Source of the DNA: Chloroflexota bacterium
GTDB taxonomy: Bacteria; Chloroflexota; Limnocylindria; P2-11E
DNA: 34,519 nt
Direction of reading: 5' to 3'
NCBI GenBank assembly: GCA_005889075.1
Contig: VBDQ01000029.1
Location: 1-34,519 of the forward strand
Part shown: positions 10,386-19,492 of the stretch, one piece after another
Layout of the letters: each line of letters begins with the position of its first letter
Position numbering within the stretch: position 1 is the first letter of the stretch
Position numbers and translations under genes: made by a program
The notes under the pieces: generated by a model
What the model was told of the DNA's origin: nothing
Seen by the model: only the letters and a program-made list of their open reading frames with translations
The model's database searches: none

Positions 10386-11669
10386 ATGGGCATGTTCCAG
10401 GCGCTCATCGACTCGATCCGGACGCCGGATCTGCGCAACAAGATCCTCTTCACGGTGGGGATGATCATCGTCTTCCGGTTCCTTGCCCACGTGCCGCTTC
10501 CCGGCGTAAACGAGGCACAGCTCCAGACGCTGCTGCAGAACAACCAGCTGCTGAACCTGCTCGATCTCTTCTCCGGCGGCGGGCTCGCCCGGTTCTCGGT
10601 CGTGGCGCTCGGCGTGAATCCGTACATCAACGCCTCGATCATCATGACGCTGCTCAACCAGACGATCCCGGCGCTCGAGCGGCTCTCCAAAGAAGGCGAG
10701 TACGGCCGCAACCGCATCAACCAGTACACCCGCATCCTCACTGTCCCGCTCGCGCTCCTTCAGGGCATCGGCGTGGCGGTCTTCATGCAGCGCCAGGGTG
10801 TGTTGAACGCGTTCGGCCCGTCCGACCTCGGGCTGACGCTCTCGATCCTCGCCTCGCTCACCGCCGGAACGATCATCCTCATGTGGCTCGGTGAGCTCAT
10901 CAGCGAGCGCGGGATCGGCAACGGGATCAGCTTCATCATCTTCGCGGGCATCGTCGGGCGGCTGCCAAACACCGTGCAGCAGACCCTCGAGGTCCAGCAG
11001 AACTACCTCGCCCTCGGGGCGATCGCGGTCATCGCCATCGCCGTGATCGCGGCGATCATCTTCATCCAGGAAGGCCAGCGCCGCATTCCGGTCCAGTATG
11101 CGAAGCGCGTTCGGGGCACGCGGATGTATTCGGGCGGAAGCACCCACATCCCGCTCCGTGTGAACAGCGCGGGAGTCATCCCGATCATCTTCGCGATCTC
11201 GATCCTCCTGCTGCCCAGCCAGGTGGCGCAGTACTTCACGACGAGCGAGACGGAGTGGATCCGCAACCTCGCGACGGGAACGGTCGGGTTCTTCCAGAAT
11301 CCGATCTTCTATAACCTCGTGTACTTCATCCTCGTCGTGGCGTTCACGTTCTTCTACACCGCGTTCACGTTCATCCCGAACGACGTCGCCGACAACATCA
11401 AGCGCTACGGCGGGTTCATCCCCGGGATCCGACCCGGCCGCCCGACGGCCGAGTTCCTCGGGCGCGTGGTGACGCGCATCACCATCGCGGGCGCGCTGTT
11501 CCTCGGGATCGTCGCCGTCATGCCGACGCTGATCGGCGACATCACTCAGGTCCAGACGCTTCGGCTCGGCGGCACGAGCATCCTCATCGTGGTCGGCGTC
11601 GTCGTGGAGACGATGAAGCAGCTCGAGGCCCAGCTGCTGCAGCGCTCTTACGAGGGGTTCATCCGCTAA
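10386..11669 (+). CDS. secY: Preprotein translocase subunit SecY
   Basis: 427 aa multi-TM; DLRNKILFTVGMIIVFRFLAHVPLPGV...GGSTHIPLRVNSAGVIPIIFA...GIRPGRPT. Confidence 0.97.
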   Translation: MGMFQALIDSIRTPDLRNKILFTVGMIIVFRFLAHVPLPGVNEAQLQTLLQNNQLLNLLDLFSGGGLARFSVVALGVNPYINASIIMTLLNQTIPALERLSKEGEYGRNRINQYTRILTVPLALLQGIGVAVFMQRQGVLNAFGPSDLGLTLSILASLTAGTIILMWLGELISERGIGNGISFIIFAGIVGRLPNTVQQTLEVQQNYLALGAIAVIAIAVIAAIIFIQEGQRRIPVQYAKRVRGTRMYSGGSTHIPLRVNSAGVIPIIFAISILLLPSQVAQYFTTSETEWIRNLATGTVGFFQNPIFYNLVYFILVVAFTFFYTAFTFIPNDVADNIKRYGGFIPGIRPGRPTAEFLGRVVTRITIAGALFLGIVAVMPTLIGDITQVQTLRLGGTSILIVVGVVVETMKQLEAQLLQRSYEGFIR

Positions 11670-11671
11670 CC

Positions 11672-12256
11672 GTGGGTGGCGATCTCATCCTCATGGGCCC
11701 ACCCGGAGTGGGGAAGGGCACGCAAGCGAAGGCACTCGCGCGGGCGAACGGTTGGCTCCATCTTTCGACTGGAGATCTCTTTCGCGATCACATCCGCCGA
11801 CAGACCGACGTCGGCCGTCGTGTGAAGGGCATCCTCGACGCGGGCGCATACGTACCCGACGATCTGACGGTCGACATGGTCCGCGACCGTCTGGCGACGA
11901 CTCCCGCCGATCAGCGGATCGTCTTCGACGGTTTCCCGCGGACCGCCGCGCAAGCCGACGCGCTCGATGACCTTCTTGCCGAGCGGGGCCGCCGCGTCGA
12001 GGCGGTCCTCCTTCTCGAGGCGCCCCGCGAGGAGCTGCGCGCCCGTCTCGAGGGCCGCGCGAAAGCGGAAGGCCGGACCGACGATACCCCGGAGGTGATC
12101 GCGAATCGCCTCGACGTCTACGAGCGAGAGACGCGACCGCTCGTCGCCCACTACGAAGCGAAGGGGCTCACGCGCCGGATCGATGGCGTCGGCCCGGTCG
12201 AGGCGGTCACCGAGCGGTTGCGCGACGCGGCCGATCGTCACGAGGTGCGCAGTTGA
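11672..12256 (+). CDS. adk: Adenylate kinase
   Basis: LILMGPPGVGKGTQAKALA...LSTGDLFRDHI...VFDGFPRTAAQADALD. Confidence 0.96.
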   Translation: MGGDLILMGPPGVGKGTQAKALARANGWLHLSTGDLFRDHIRRQTDVGRRVKGILDAGAYVPDDLTVDMVRDRLATTPADQRIVFDGFPRTAAQADALDDLLAERGRRVEAVLLLEAPREELRARLEGRAKAEGRTDDTPEVIANRLDVYERETRPLVAHYEAKGLTRRIDGVGPVEAVTERLRDAADRHEVRS

Positions 12257-13029
12257 TCACGCTCAAGACGCCCGACCAGACCGCGAAGATGCGCGAGGCC
12301 GGGCAGGTCGTCGCGACGATGCTCGACGCGTGCCGCGCCGCCGTTCGACCGGGTGTGACGACCGCAGAGCTCGATCGCATCGCGGCGGAGATCCTGCGCA
12401 AGGCCGGTGCGACCAGCTCGTTCCTTGGCTACTACGGCTACCCGGCGACGATCTGCACCTCGGTCAACGACGAGATCGTCCACGGCATCCCGTCGCCAAA
12501 GCGCAAGCTTCGCGAGGGCGACATCATCGGCATCGACGCCGGAGCGATCATCGATGGCTGGCACGCCGACGCAGCGATCACCGTCCCGGTCGGGGGCGTC
12601 TCCTCGCAGGCGGCGAAGCTGCTCCGCGTGACCGAGGAGGCTCTGCGCGCAGGGATCGCCAGGGCGGTCGTCGGCAACCGGATCGGCGACATCGGCGCCG
12701 CGGTCCAGGAGGTAGCCGAGCGGCACGGCTACAGCGTCGTGCGCAACTACGTAGGCCACGGGATCGGACGCGCGATGCACGAGGAGCCGCAGGTCCCGAA
12801 CTACCGACCGGTGCGTGGACAGCCCAATCCGCCGATCACCGAGGGTCTGTGCCTCGCCATCGAGCCGATGATCAACATCGGCGGGCCCGAAACCCGGACG
12901 CTCGCCGACCGGTGGACCGTGGTGACCGCCGACAAGAGCCTGTCGGCCCACTTCGAGCACACCCTCGCCTGCACGGCAGGCGGTCCAGTCGTGCTGACGG
13001 CCGCAGTCGGCGCGGCGGTGGCCGCCTGA
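12253..13029 (+). CDS. map: Type I methionine aminopeptidase
   Basis: MITLKTPDQTAKMREAGQVVA...NDEIVHGIPS...GHGIGRAMHEEPQVPN...CLAIEPMI. Confidence 0.96.
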   Translation: MITLKTPDQTAKMREAGQVVATMLDACRAAVRPGVTTAELDRIAAEILRKAGATSSFLGYYGYPATICTSVNDEIVHGIPSPKRKLREGDIIGIDAGAIIDGWHADAAITVPVGGVSSQAAKLLRVTEEALRAGIARAVVGNRIGDIGAAVQEVAERHGYSVVRNYVGHGIGRAMHEEPQVPNYRPVRGQPNPPITEGLCLAIEPMINIGGPETRTLADRWTVVTADKSLSAHFEHTLACTAGGPVVLTAAVGAAVAA

Positions 13030-13050
13030 TGCGTATTTCGACGCAGAACG

Positions 13051-13080
13051 TTGCTGTGCGATGGGCGCTCTTGGTACACT
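13051..13080 (+). promoter_or_regulatory. Candidate sigma70-type promoter upstream of infA
   Basis: TTGCTG (13051-13056), 18-bp spacer, TACACT (13075-13080), in the 99-bp map-infA gap. Confidence 0.4.
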
Positions 13081-13128
13081 TTTGGTTCCCGTTGGCGAAT
13101 GCCGCGGAGACGCGTGCGTCTGGAGACC

Positions 13129-13365
13129 ATGGCAAGTAAGCCACCGAGCAAAAAAGAAGTGCTCGAGATGGAAGGGACCGTGACCGAGGCCCTTCCGAAC
13201 GCGATGTTCAAGGTCGAGCTCCAGCAAGGGCACGCGGTGCTGGCACACATCAGCGGCAAGATGCGGATGAACTTCATCCGGGTCGTGCCGGGCGACAGGG
13301 TCCTCGTCGAGCTGTCGCCATACGACTTAAAGAGGGGACGAATCACGCGAAGGGTGCGGTACTAG
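13129..13365 (+). CDS. infA: Translation initiation factor IF-1
   Basis: ATG 13129; [70 protein letters not shown]. Confidence 0.96.
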   Translation: MASKPPSKKEVLEMEGTVTEALPNAMFKVELQQGHAVLAHISGKMRMNFIRVVPGDRVLVELSPYDLKRGRITRRVRY

Positions 13366-13479
13366 GTGAAGGTCAGGGCGTCAGTAAAGAAGCGCTGCGA
13401 CAAGTGCAAGATCATCCGGCGCGAGCGGCAGATTCTCGTGATCTGCTCCGAGCCGAAGCACAAGCAGCGGCAAGGTTAG
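13366..13479 (+). CDS. rpmJ: 50S ribosomal protein L36
   Basis: GTG start directly after infA stop; [37 protein letters not shown] (37 aa); not in the supplied ORF track. Confidence 0.93.
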   Translation: MKVRASVKKRCDKCKIIRRERQILVICSEPKHKQRQG

Positions 13480-13491
13480 GTGGTCATGCCG

Positions 13492-13544
13492 TACTCCGTC
13501 CGGCCTGACCGTCCTGCTGCGCCCTGCTACGCAGGGACGGAGTA
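13492..13544 (+). promoter_or_regulatory. Hairpin-forming leader overlapping the rpsM Shine-Dalgarno (alpha-operon leader candidate)
   Basis: TACTCCGTCC (13492-13501) / GGACGGAGTA (13535-13544) perfect 10-bp inverted repeat; alternative CCCTGC-TAC-GCAGGG (13522-13536). Confidence 0.5.
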
Positions 13545-13551
13545 GGTAGGC

Positions 13552-13935
13552 ATGGCTCGTATCGCCGGTGTTGACATTCCACGCGAGAAGCGGGTGGATG
13601 TTTCGCTGCGTTACATCTTCGGCATCGGGCCGACGACGGCGCGCGAGGTCCTCGGGCAGGCGCGCGTCGACGCGGGCATCCGCGTTCGCGACCTGACCGA
13701 GCCCCAGGTGGCGAAGATCCGCGAGGTCATCGACCGCGGCTTCACCGTCGAGGGCGACCTGCGTCGCGAGATCGCGCTCAACATCAAGCGACTTCAGGAG
13801 ATCGGCAGCTACCGCGGTCTTCGCCACCGCCGGAACCTGCCCGTCCGCGGGCAGCGCACACGCACGAATGCGCGCACGCGCCGCGGCACGCGCAAGACAG
13901 TGGCCGGGAGGAAGAAGGCGGTGGCAAAGACCTAG
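13552..13935 (+). CDS. rpsM: 30S ribosomal protein S13
   Basis: [26 protein letters not shown]...[28 protein letters not shown]. Confidence 0.97.
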   Translation: MARIAGVDIPREKRVDVSLRYIFGIGPTTAREVLGQARVDAGIRVRDLTEPQVAKIREVIDRGFTVEGDLRREIALNIKRLQEIGSYRGLRHRRNLPVRGQRTRTNARTRRGTRKTVAGRKKAVAKT

Positions 13936-14423
13936 TGGCAGAGCAGAAGCAGGAGAACGAAAAACCGGCGCGACCGCCACGTGGCGAGCCACCGGTGAAG
14001 CAGGCCGAGAAGCCCGAGGCCGAGGCGCAGGGCGCGGAGCCGAAAGCCGCGCCGCGTCGCCGCCGTGAGAAGCGCGTGGTCCCGCGTGGCGCCGCGCACG
14101 TCAAGGCCTCGTTCAACAACACGATCATCTCGCTTAGCGATCCGGCGGGGAACGTCATCGCATGGTCGTCCGCGGGCGCGGCCGGCTGGAAAGGCTCACG
14201 AAAGAGCACGCCTTACGCCGCGCAGGTCGCCGCCGAGAACGCCGCACGCAAAGCGCTCGACCTCGGGCTGAAGAGTGTCGAGGTCTTCGTGCGCGGCCCC
14301 GGCGCCGGACGCGAGGCGGCGATTCGCGCGCTCGAGGCGACGGGCCTCGAGGTCACCGCGATCACCGACGTCACGCCGATTCCGCACAACGGCTGCCGTC
14401 CACCGAAGCGGAGGCGCGTCTAG
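13935..14423 (+). CDS. rpsK: 30S ribosomal protein S11 with about 45-aa charged N-terminal extension
   Basis: [44 protein letters not shown]...[20 protein letters not shown]. Confidence 0.96.
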   Translation: MAEQKQENEKPARPPRGEPPVKQAEKPEAEAQGAEPKAAPRRRREKRVVPRGAAHVKASFNNTIISLSDPAGNVIAWSSAGAAGWKGSRKSTPYAAQVAAENAARKALDLGLKSVEVFVRGPGAGREAAIRALEATGLEVTAITDVTPIPHNGCRPPKRRRV

Positions 14424-15047
14424 ATGGCGAGATACACCGGCCCCGTCTGCCGGATCTGCCGCCGCGAGGGCGTGAAGCTCTTCCTTAAGGGCGAGAAGTG
14501 CCTGACCAAGTGCACGCTCGAGAAGCGGAACTCGCCTCCGGGCATGCACCAGCAGCGCCGTCGCAAGGTCTCCGACTTCGCTCTCCAGCTTCGGGAGAAG
14601 CAGAAGGCCCGTCGCATGTACGGCGTCCTCGAGCGCCAGATGAAGAACACGTTCGATCGTGCTTCCGAGGTCACTGGTGCCACGGGCGAGACGCTCCTCA
14701 TCAACCTCGAGTGCCGCCTCGACAACGCCGTTTACCGCGCGGGGTTTGCCAAGTCGCGGCCCCAGGCGCGTCAGCTGGTCGCGCACGGACACATCACCGT
14801 GAACGGCCGGGTCTCGAAGGCGCCGAGCCACGAGGTCCAGCAGGGTGACCAGGTCGCTGTGAAGGAATCGAGCCGCGCCTTGACCTATTTCAAGGAGGTC
14901 GCCGGCTGGGCGAAGACCCAGACGCGGCCAGGCTGGCTCGAGGTCGATCCCGAGGCATACATCGCGCGGGTGCTCGCGAGGCCGACCCGCGATCAGATCG
15001 AAGCACAGGTGAACACCCAGCTCGTCGTCGAGCACTACTCCCGTTAG
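14424..15047 (+). CDS. rpsD: 30S ribosomal protein S4 (Cys-containing N-terminus, zinc-binding type)
   Basis: MARYTGPVCRICRREGVKLFLKGEKCLTKCTLEKR...SRPQARQLVAHGHITVNGR. Confidence 0.97.
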   Translation: MARYTGPVCRICRREGVKLFLKGEKCLTKCTLEKRNSPPGMHQQRRRKVSDFALQLREKQKARRMYGVLERQMKNTFDRASEVTGATGETLLINLECRLDNAVYRAGFAKSRPQARQLVAHGHITVNGRVSKAPSHEVQQGDQVAVKESSRALTYFKEVAGWAKTQTRPGWLEVDPEAYIARVLARPTRDQIEAQVNTQLVVEHYSR

Positions 15048-15071
15048 CGCGAAGCAGGAAGGAAACCACCC

Positions 15072-16100
15072 ATGACCCTAGTCGAGCTCGAGTACCCGAA
15101 GATCGAGCGTCTCGAAGGCGACGACCGCTACGCGAAGTTCGCGTGCGAGCCGCTGCCGCCCGGATACGGCACAACTCTCGGGAATTCACTCCGCCGCGTG
15201 TTGCTGTCCTCGCTCGAAGGCGCCGCGATCACCTCCGCACGCGTGCGCGGCGTCGCCCACGAGTTCTCGACCATCCCCGGCGTCAAAGAGGACGTGGTCC
15301 AGATGGTTCTGAACCTCAAGCAGATCCGTCTGCGATCGTTCGCGACCGAGCCGGTGACGCTGACGCTCGAAAAGACCGGACCGGGCGAGGCGACCGCCGC
15401 GGACATCATGACTACGAGCGAGATCGAGCTCGTGAACCCTGAGGCACACATCGCGACGCTCGAGCCTGAGGCATCGCTCTGGCTCGAGCTCACCGTCGAG
15501 AAGGGCCGCGGCTTCCATTCGGGCGATCGCCGCGAAGGGCTGCCCATCGGTGTCATTCCGATCGATGCGCTGTACAGCCCGGTGCGAAAGGTGAACTTCA
15601 GCGTCGAGAGCACGCGCGTCGGACAGGTCACGAACTACGATCGACTGATCCTCGAGGTCTGGACTGACGGGACCATGACGCCTGACGACGCCGTCGCGCA
15701 GGGCTCGGGGATCCTGGTCCAGCAGTTCACGCTCTTCGCGGGTCTGACGCGCTCGCAGGCCGCGCTCGCCCAGCCAGAGCGCACCAACGGCTCTTCGCTT
15801 CCGTCGGCCATCGCTGACATGCCGATCGAGGATCTCGATCTGCCTCAGCGCGCCTTCAACTCACTCAAGCGACACGGGATCACGAAGGTCGGCCAGCTGC
15901 TGCAGACCCCCGACGATGAGCTGCTCCGGATGCGCAACTTCGGTCGCAAGTCGCTTGACGAGATCAAAGAGCGGCTCGCCGCGCGTGGCCTCATCGAGCC
16001 ACCGGTCCGCGATGAGTCGGCGACCGAAGAGCCTCCCGTCGCGGAAGCGGAAGCGGAAGAGGAAGAGACGAGCGTGAGCGAGGGCGAGGAGACTACTTAG
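15072..16100 (+). CDS. rpoA: DNA-directed RNA polymerase subunit alpha, acidic C-terminal tail
   Basis: PLPPGYGTTLGNSLRRVLLSSLEGAAIT...; C-terminal domain LKRHGITKVGQLLQTPDDELLRMRNFGRKSLDEIKERL. Confidence 0.97.
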   Translation: MTLVELEYPKIERLEGDDRYAKFACEPLPPGYGTTLGNSLRRVLLSSLEGAAITSARVRGVAHEFSTIPGVKEDVVQMVLNLKQIRLRSFATEPVTLTLEKTGPGEATAADIMTTSEIELVNPEAHIATLEPEASLWLELTVEKGRGFHSGDRREGLPIGVIPIDALYSPVRKVNFSVESTRVGQVTNYDRLILEVWTDGTMTPDDAVAQGSGILVQQFTLFAGLTRSQAALAQPERTNGSSLPSAIADMPIEDLDLPQRAFNSLKRHGITKVGQLLQTPDDELLRMRNFGRKSLDEIKERLAARGLIEPPVRDESATEEPPVAEAEAEEEETSVSEGEETT

Positions 16101-16654
16101 TGCCGCATCAGGTCCACGAGCGCAAGTTCGGCCGTCTCCGGGGTCACCGCCGGTCGATGCTGCGAAACCTATCGCTCTCCGTGCTCCGGTACGAGCGCGT
16201 CAAGACGACCGAAGCGAAGGCGAAGAACGTGCGGACGTTCGTCGACCAGATGATCAATCTCGGCAAGGATGGGACGCTCGTCGCGCGGCGCCGGGCGCTC
16301 GCCTGGCTTCCCGAGCCGGTGATCGTGGACAAAGTTTTCACCGATCTCTCGCTGCGCTGGCCCGACCGCCGATCGGGTTATGCGAGGATCACGCGGCTCC
16401 CGCGACGCGTCGGCGATGGCGCCAAGCAGATGCTGATCGAGCTCCTGCCCGGGGCGGAAAAGTCACAGGATGGCGCCAAGGCCGCCGCGGCCGGGACCGA
16501 GGAGAAGCCCCGCCGCCGTCTTTCGCTGCGCCGCGGGCCCGCCGAGAAGAAGCCCGAGCCAAAGGCCGAAGCAAAGGCGGAGACGAGGAAGAAAGCACCG
16601 ACGAAACGCACGACGACGAAGACGACGAAGAAGACGAAGGGAGCCGCGACCTAA
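16100..16654 (+). CDS. rplQ: 50S ribosomal protein L17 with Lys/Ala/Thr-rich C-terminal tail
   Basis: MPHQVHERKFGRLRGHRRSMLRNLSLSVLRYERVKTTEAKAKNVR...; GTG start overlapping rpoA stop. Confidence 0.95.
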   Translation: MPHQVHERKFGRLRGHRRSMLRNLSLSVLRYERVKTTEAKAKNVRTFVDQMINLGKDGTLVARRRALAWLPEPVIVDKVFTDLSLRWPDRRSGYARITRLPRRVGDGAKQMLIELLPGAEKSQDGAKAAAAGTEEKPRRRLSLRRGPAEKKPEPKAEAKAETRKKAPTKRTTTKTTKKTKGAAT

Positions 16655-16676
16655 CACGCCGCACTGGAAGGCGCGC

Positions 16677-17438
16677 GTGGCGTATGACGGAACCAGATAC
16701 GCCGGATTTCAGATCCAGACCAACGCGCCGACGGTGCAGGCGGAGCTCGAGAAGGCGCTCGGCAGGATCTGCGGCGAACCGCTCCGGATCACCGGTGCCG
16801 GCCGCACCGACGCCGGAGTGCACGCGAGCGGACAGGTCGTCGACTTCCGCACGAAGAGTCCGCTGAACGCAGCGGACCTGGGGCGAGGGGTGAACGCCCT
16901 TCTCCCCGAGGACATCGCGGTCTCGGCGCTCGAGCCGGCGGAGGAGAGCTTCCACGCCCGGTTCTCGGCGACGGGACGGACATACGAATATCGGATCCGC
17001 AACGCGGGAGAGCGCGATCCGCTCGAGCGGCGGCGCGAACACTGGCTCGCACCGACGCTCGATCTTGCGGCGATGGCCGAGGCGAGCGAGGTGCTCGTCG
17101 GGCGGCACGATTTCTCGGCGTTCGCGGCGGGCCCGGGCGGAATCCGCACGATCCGAAAGGCGGCATGGTGCAGGGACGCTGCACTGCTGCGTTTCGAGAT
17201 CAGCGCGGACGCATTCCTCCGCGGCATGGTCCGCGCGATCGTGGGGACGCTGATCTGGGTCGGGCGCGGAAAGATCGACCGGGCGGCGTTCGCCGAGATC
17301 GTCGCGTCGCGCGACCGCGCGCGCGCGGGTCCGAGCGCGCCGGCGAACGGGCTCTGCCTGATCGCCGTCGACTACGCGCTGGGGGGCGCTGCCCCCCAAA
17401 CCCCCGCACCAAGCGAATTGAACGAGGCGGATGAATAG
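16677..17438 (+). CDS. truA: tRNA pseudouridine synthase A (start uncertain)
   Basis: VAYDGTRYAGFQIQTNAPTVQAELEKAL...ITGAGRTDAGVHASGQVVDF...GRTYEYRI; GTG 16677 is the only start codon after the rplQ stop. Confidence 0.9.
   Translation: MAYDGTRYAGFQIQTNAPTVQAELEKALGRICGEPLRITGAGRTDAGVHASGQVVDFRTKSPLNAADLGRGVNALLPEDIAVSALEPAEESFHARFSATGRTYEYRIRNAGERDPLERRREHWLAPTLDLAAMAEASEVLVGRHDFSAFAAGPGGIRTIRKAAWCRDAALLRFEISADAFLRGMVRAIVGTLIWVGRGKIDRAAFAEIVASRDRARAGPSAPANGLCLIAVDYALGGAAPQTPAPSELNEADE
17379..17405 (+). repeat. G/C palindromic repeat, copy 2 (inside truA 3' end)
   Basis: CTGGGGGGC-GCT-GCCCCCCAAACCCCC; 20 identical nt with copy 1 and same reading frame (LGGAAPQ). Confidence 0.7.
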
Positions 17439-17444
17439 GAGCAG

Positions 17445-17885
17445 ATGAAGACCTACACGACGAAGGCGACGGATATCACGCGCAGCTGGCAGGTCGTCGA
17501 CGCCGATGGCGCGACGCTTGGCCGGCTGGCGACAGAAGTTGCCGCACTCCTGCGCGGGAAGCACAAGGCCACGTTCTCGCCGCATCTCGACACCGGCGAT
17601 CCGGTGATCGTCGTGAACGCGGCGAAGGTGCGCGTGACCGGCAACAAATTACAGGCGAAGCGCTACGTTCGTCACTCCGGGTACCCGGGCGGGCTGCGAT
17701 CGGAGACGCTCGAGGCGTTGCTGTCGCGGCGACCCGAGGAAGTCGTCCGCCGCGCGGTGCGCGGGATGCTTCCGCAAAACCGCCTCGGGGAGCAGATGGC
17801 GCGAAAGCTCCACGTGTATGCCGGCGGCGACCATCCACACGCCGCGCAAAAGCCGCAACCGCGCAAGAGGGAGTCCGCCACATGA
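17445..17885 (+). CDS. rplM: 50S ribosomal protein L13
   Basis: [59 protein letters not shown]. Confidence 0.97.
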   Translation: MKTYTTKATDITRSWQVVDADGATLGRLATEVAALLRGKHKATFSPHLDTGDPVIVVNAAKVRVTGNKLQAKRYVRHSGYPGGLRSETLEALLSRRPEEVVRRAVRGMLPQNRLGEQMARKLHVYAGGDHPHAAQKPQPRKRESAT

Positions 17886-18277
17886 AGGCAGCGCCGTACT
17901 TCCAGGGCACCGGTCGGCGTAAGACGTCTATCGCGCGGGTCCGGCTCGTTCCCGGCGAGGGCGCGGTCGTCGTGAACGGCAAGCCGCTCGATGACTACTT
18001 CGCACGGGATGGCGCCACCGAGCAAGCCCTCCTCCCGTTCTCGGTCACCAATACGGCGCGTCGATTCAACGCGATGATCAAGGTCACCGGCGGCGGTGTG
18101 ACGGGTCAGATCGGAGCCATCGCGCACGGGATCTCACGTGCGCTCCTTCAGGTCGACCGGGAGCACCTGCAAGCGCTCCGGCGCGCCGGGCTCCTCACAC
18201 GCGACCCGCGGGCGAAGGAGCGGAAGAAACCTGGTCTCAAACGCGCTCGGAAGGCGCCGCAGTTCACCAAACGCTAG
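17882..18277 (+). CDS. rpsI: 30S ribosomal protein S9
   Basis: [20 protein letters not shown]...[31 protein letters not shown]. Confidence 0.97.
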   Translation: MKAAPYFQGTGRRKTSIARVRLVPGEGAVVVNGKPLDDYFARDGATEQALLPFSVTNTARRFNAMIKVTGGGVTGQIGAIAHGISRALLQVDREHLQALRRAGLLTRDPRAKERKKPGLKRARKAPQFTKR

Positions 18278-18310
18278 CCCTGGGACACGCCGCGAGCGCA
18301 CACTACGGCC

Positions 18311-19492
18311 GTGTCACCGGGTACTAACTACAACTACCAGGTCGCGCTCAACGAGGGCCTCCAGTACTTGAAACAAGGCCGCTTGCGTCAGGCGGAGCAG
18401 AGCTTCAAGTATCTGGTCGATAAGTTCCCCGGAGCCGAGGGCGGTTACCGCGGGCTCGCAAAAGTGCACTTCGAGCAGGAGGACCGCGCGAGCGCGCTGC
18501 GCGTTCTGCGCGACGGCGCGGCAGCCCTCACAAAGTCAGGCGAGCGCCCGCAGGCCATCGGTCTCCTGCGCGAAGCCATCACGCTCGAGCCGCGCGATCT
18601 GGCGACGCACCGCCGGCTCGCCGCCGCGCTCGCGCTCGCCGGCGACACCGATGCCGCGATCGGCGAGTACGCCCGGTTCATCCGCGACCTGCGCGATGCC
18701 GGCAATGCCGAACGGGCGTCGCTCGAGACCGCCTACGCTCTCGGACAGCTCAGGCACATTCCTGGGTCGGCGATGCTGAAAGAGATCGCGAACGGCGAGG
18801 CACCGCCGCCGACTGAAACCACCGAGGAGAGCGAGCCCGAGCCGCCTGCACGCGCGACCGAGACGACCACGCTCCGTCCACAATCTCTGGCAGCCGATCC
18901 GTGGGAGGCCGCGGCGAAGCCGCCGGCGTACGGCGCCGTCGATCCGTGGGCACCACGATCCACCACCTCGGAGCCGACGACCGCAACGACGCGTCCCGCC
19001 GCCGCGCCGACCGCTCCCGCGCCAAAGCCACCGCCGGCCCCGTCCGCGCCGACAACCGTGTGGGCCGAGTCCCCCGCCGAACGGGCCGCGAAAACGCCGG
19101 CCGACGTGTGGTCGACGCCGAGCGCGGCCGCGCCTGCCCCCCAGACGCCGGCCGAGACCACCGCGGCGGCGCAAGCCGATGACGTCGAAGTCGAGGCCGC
19201 CGCCGCCCGCTATCTCGCGACGCGAGATCCGCGTGCCGCGGAGCTCGCCCTCGAGGCCGCGCGACGCTATTTGAAGGACGGTCGCACCGACGCGGCGTCG
19301 GACCTGCTCCTCCAGCTCATCGCCGCCGGTGTCGCGGATCACGATGCGCAGCGGCTGCTCGTCGAGGTCGCGCGTACGCTCGGAAAGCGCGAAGTCGCCC
19401 GTGCGAAGTGCCAGCTCCTCGTGCAGGCCCTGCTGCTCGACGGGCGCAACGACCTTGCCGCGGAGGTCGAGGCGCTGGCGCGGGCCGATTAA
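18311..19492 (+). CDS. Tetratricopeptide-like repeat protein with Pro/Ala/Thr-rich linker
   Basis: TPR-like N-terminus (YNYQVALNEGLQYLKQGRLRQAEQSFKYLVDKFPGAEGGYRGLAKVHFEQEDRASAL...), low-complexity linker, C-terminal helical repeats. Confidence 0.7.
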   Translation: MSPGTNYNYQVALNEGLQYLKQGRLRQAEQSFKYLVDKFPGAEGGYRGLAKVHFEQEDRASALRVLRDGAAALTKSGERPQAIGLLREAITLEPRDLATHRRLAAALALAGDTDAAIGEYARFIRDLRDAGNAERASLETAYALGQLRHIPGSAMLKEIANGEAPPPTETTEESEPEPPARATETTTLRPQSLAADPWEAAAKPPAYGAVDPWAPRSTTSEPTTATTRPAAAPTAPAPKPPPAPSAPTTVWAESPAERAAKTPADVWSTPSAAAPAPQTPAETTAAAQADDVEVEAAAARYLATRDPRAAELALEAARRYLKDGRTDAASDLLLQLIAAGVADHDAQRLLVEVARTLGKREVARAKCQLLVQALLLDGRNDLAAEVEALARAD

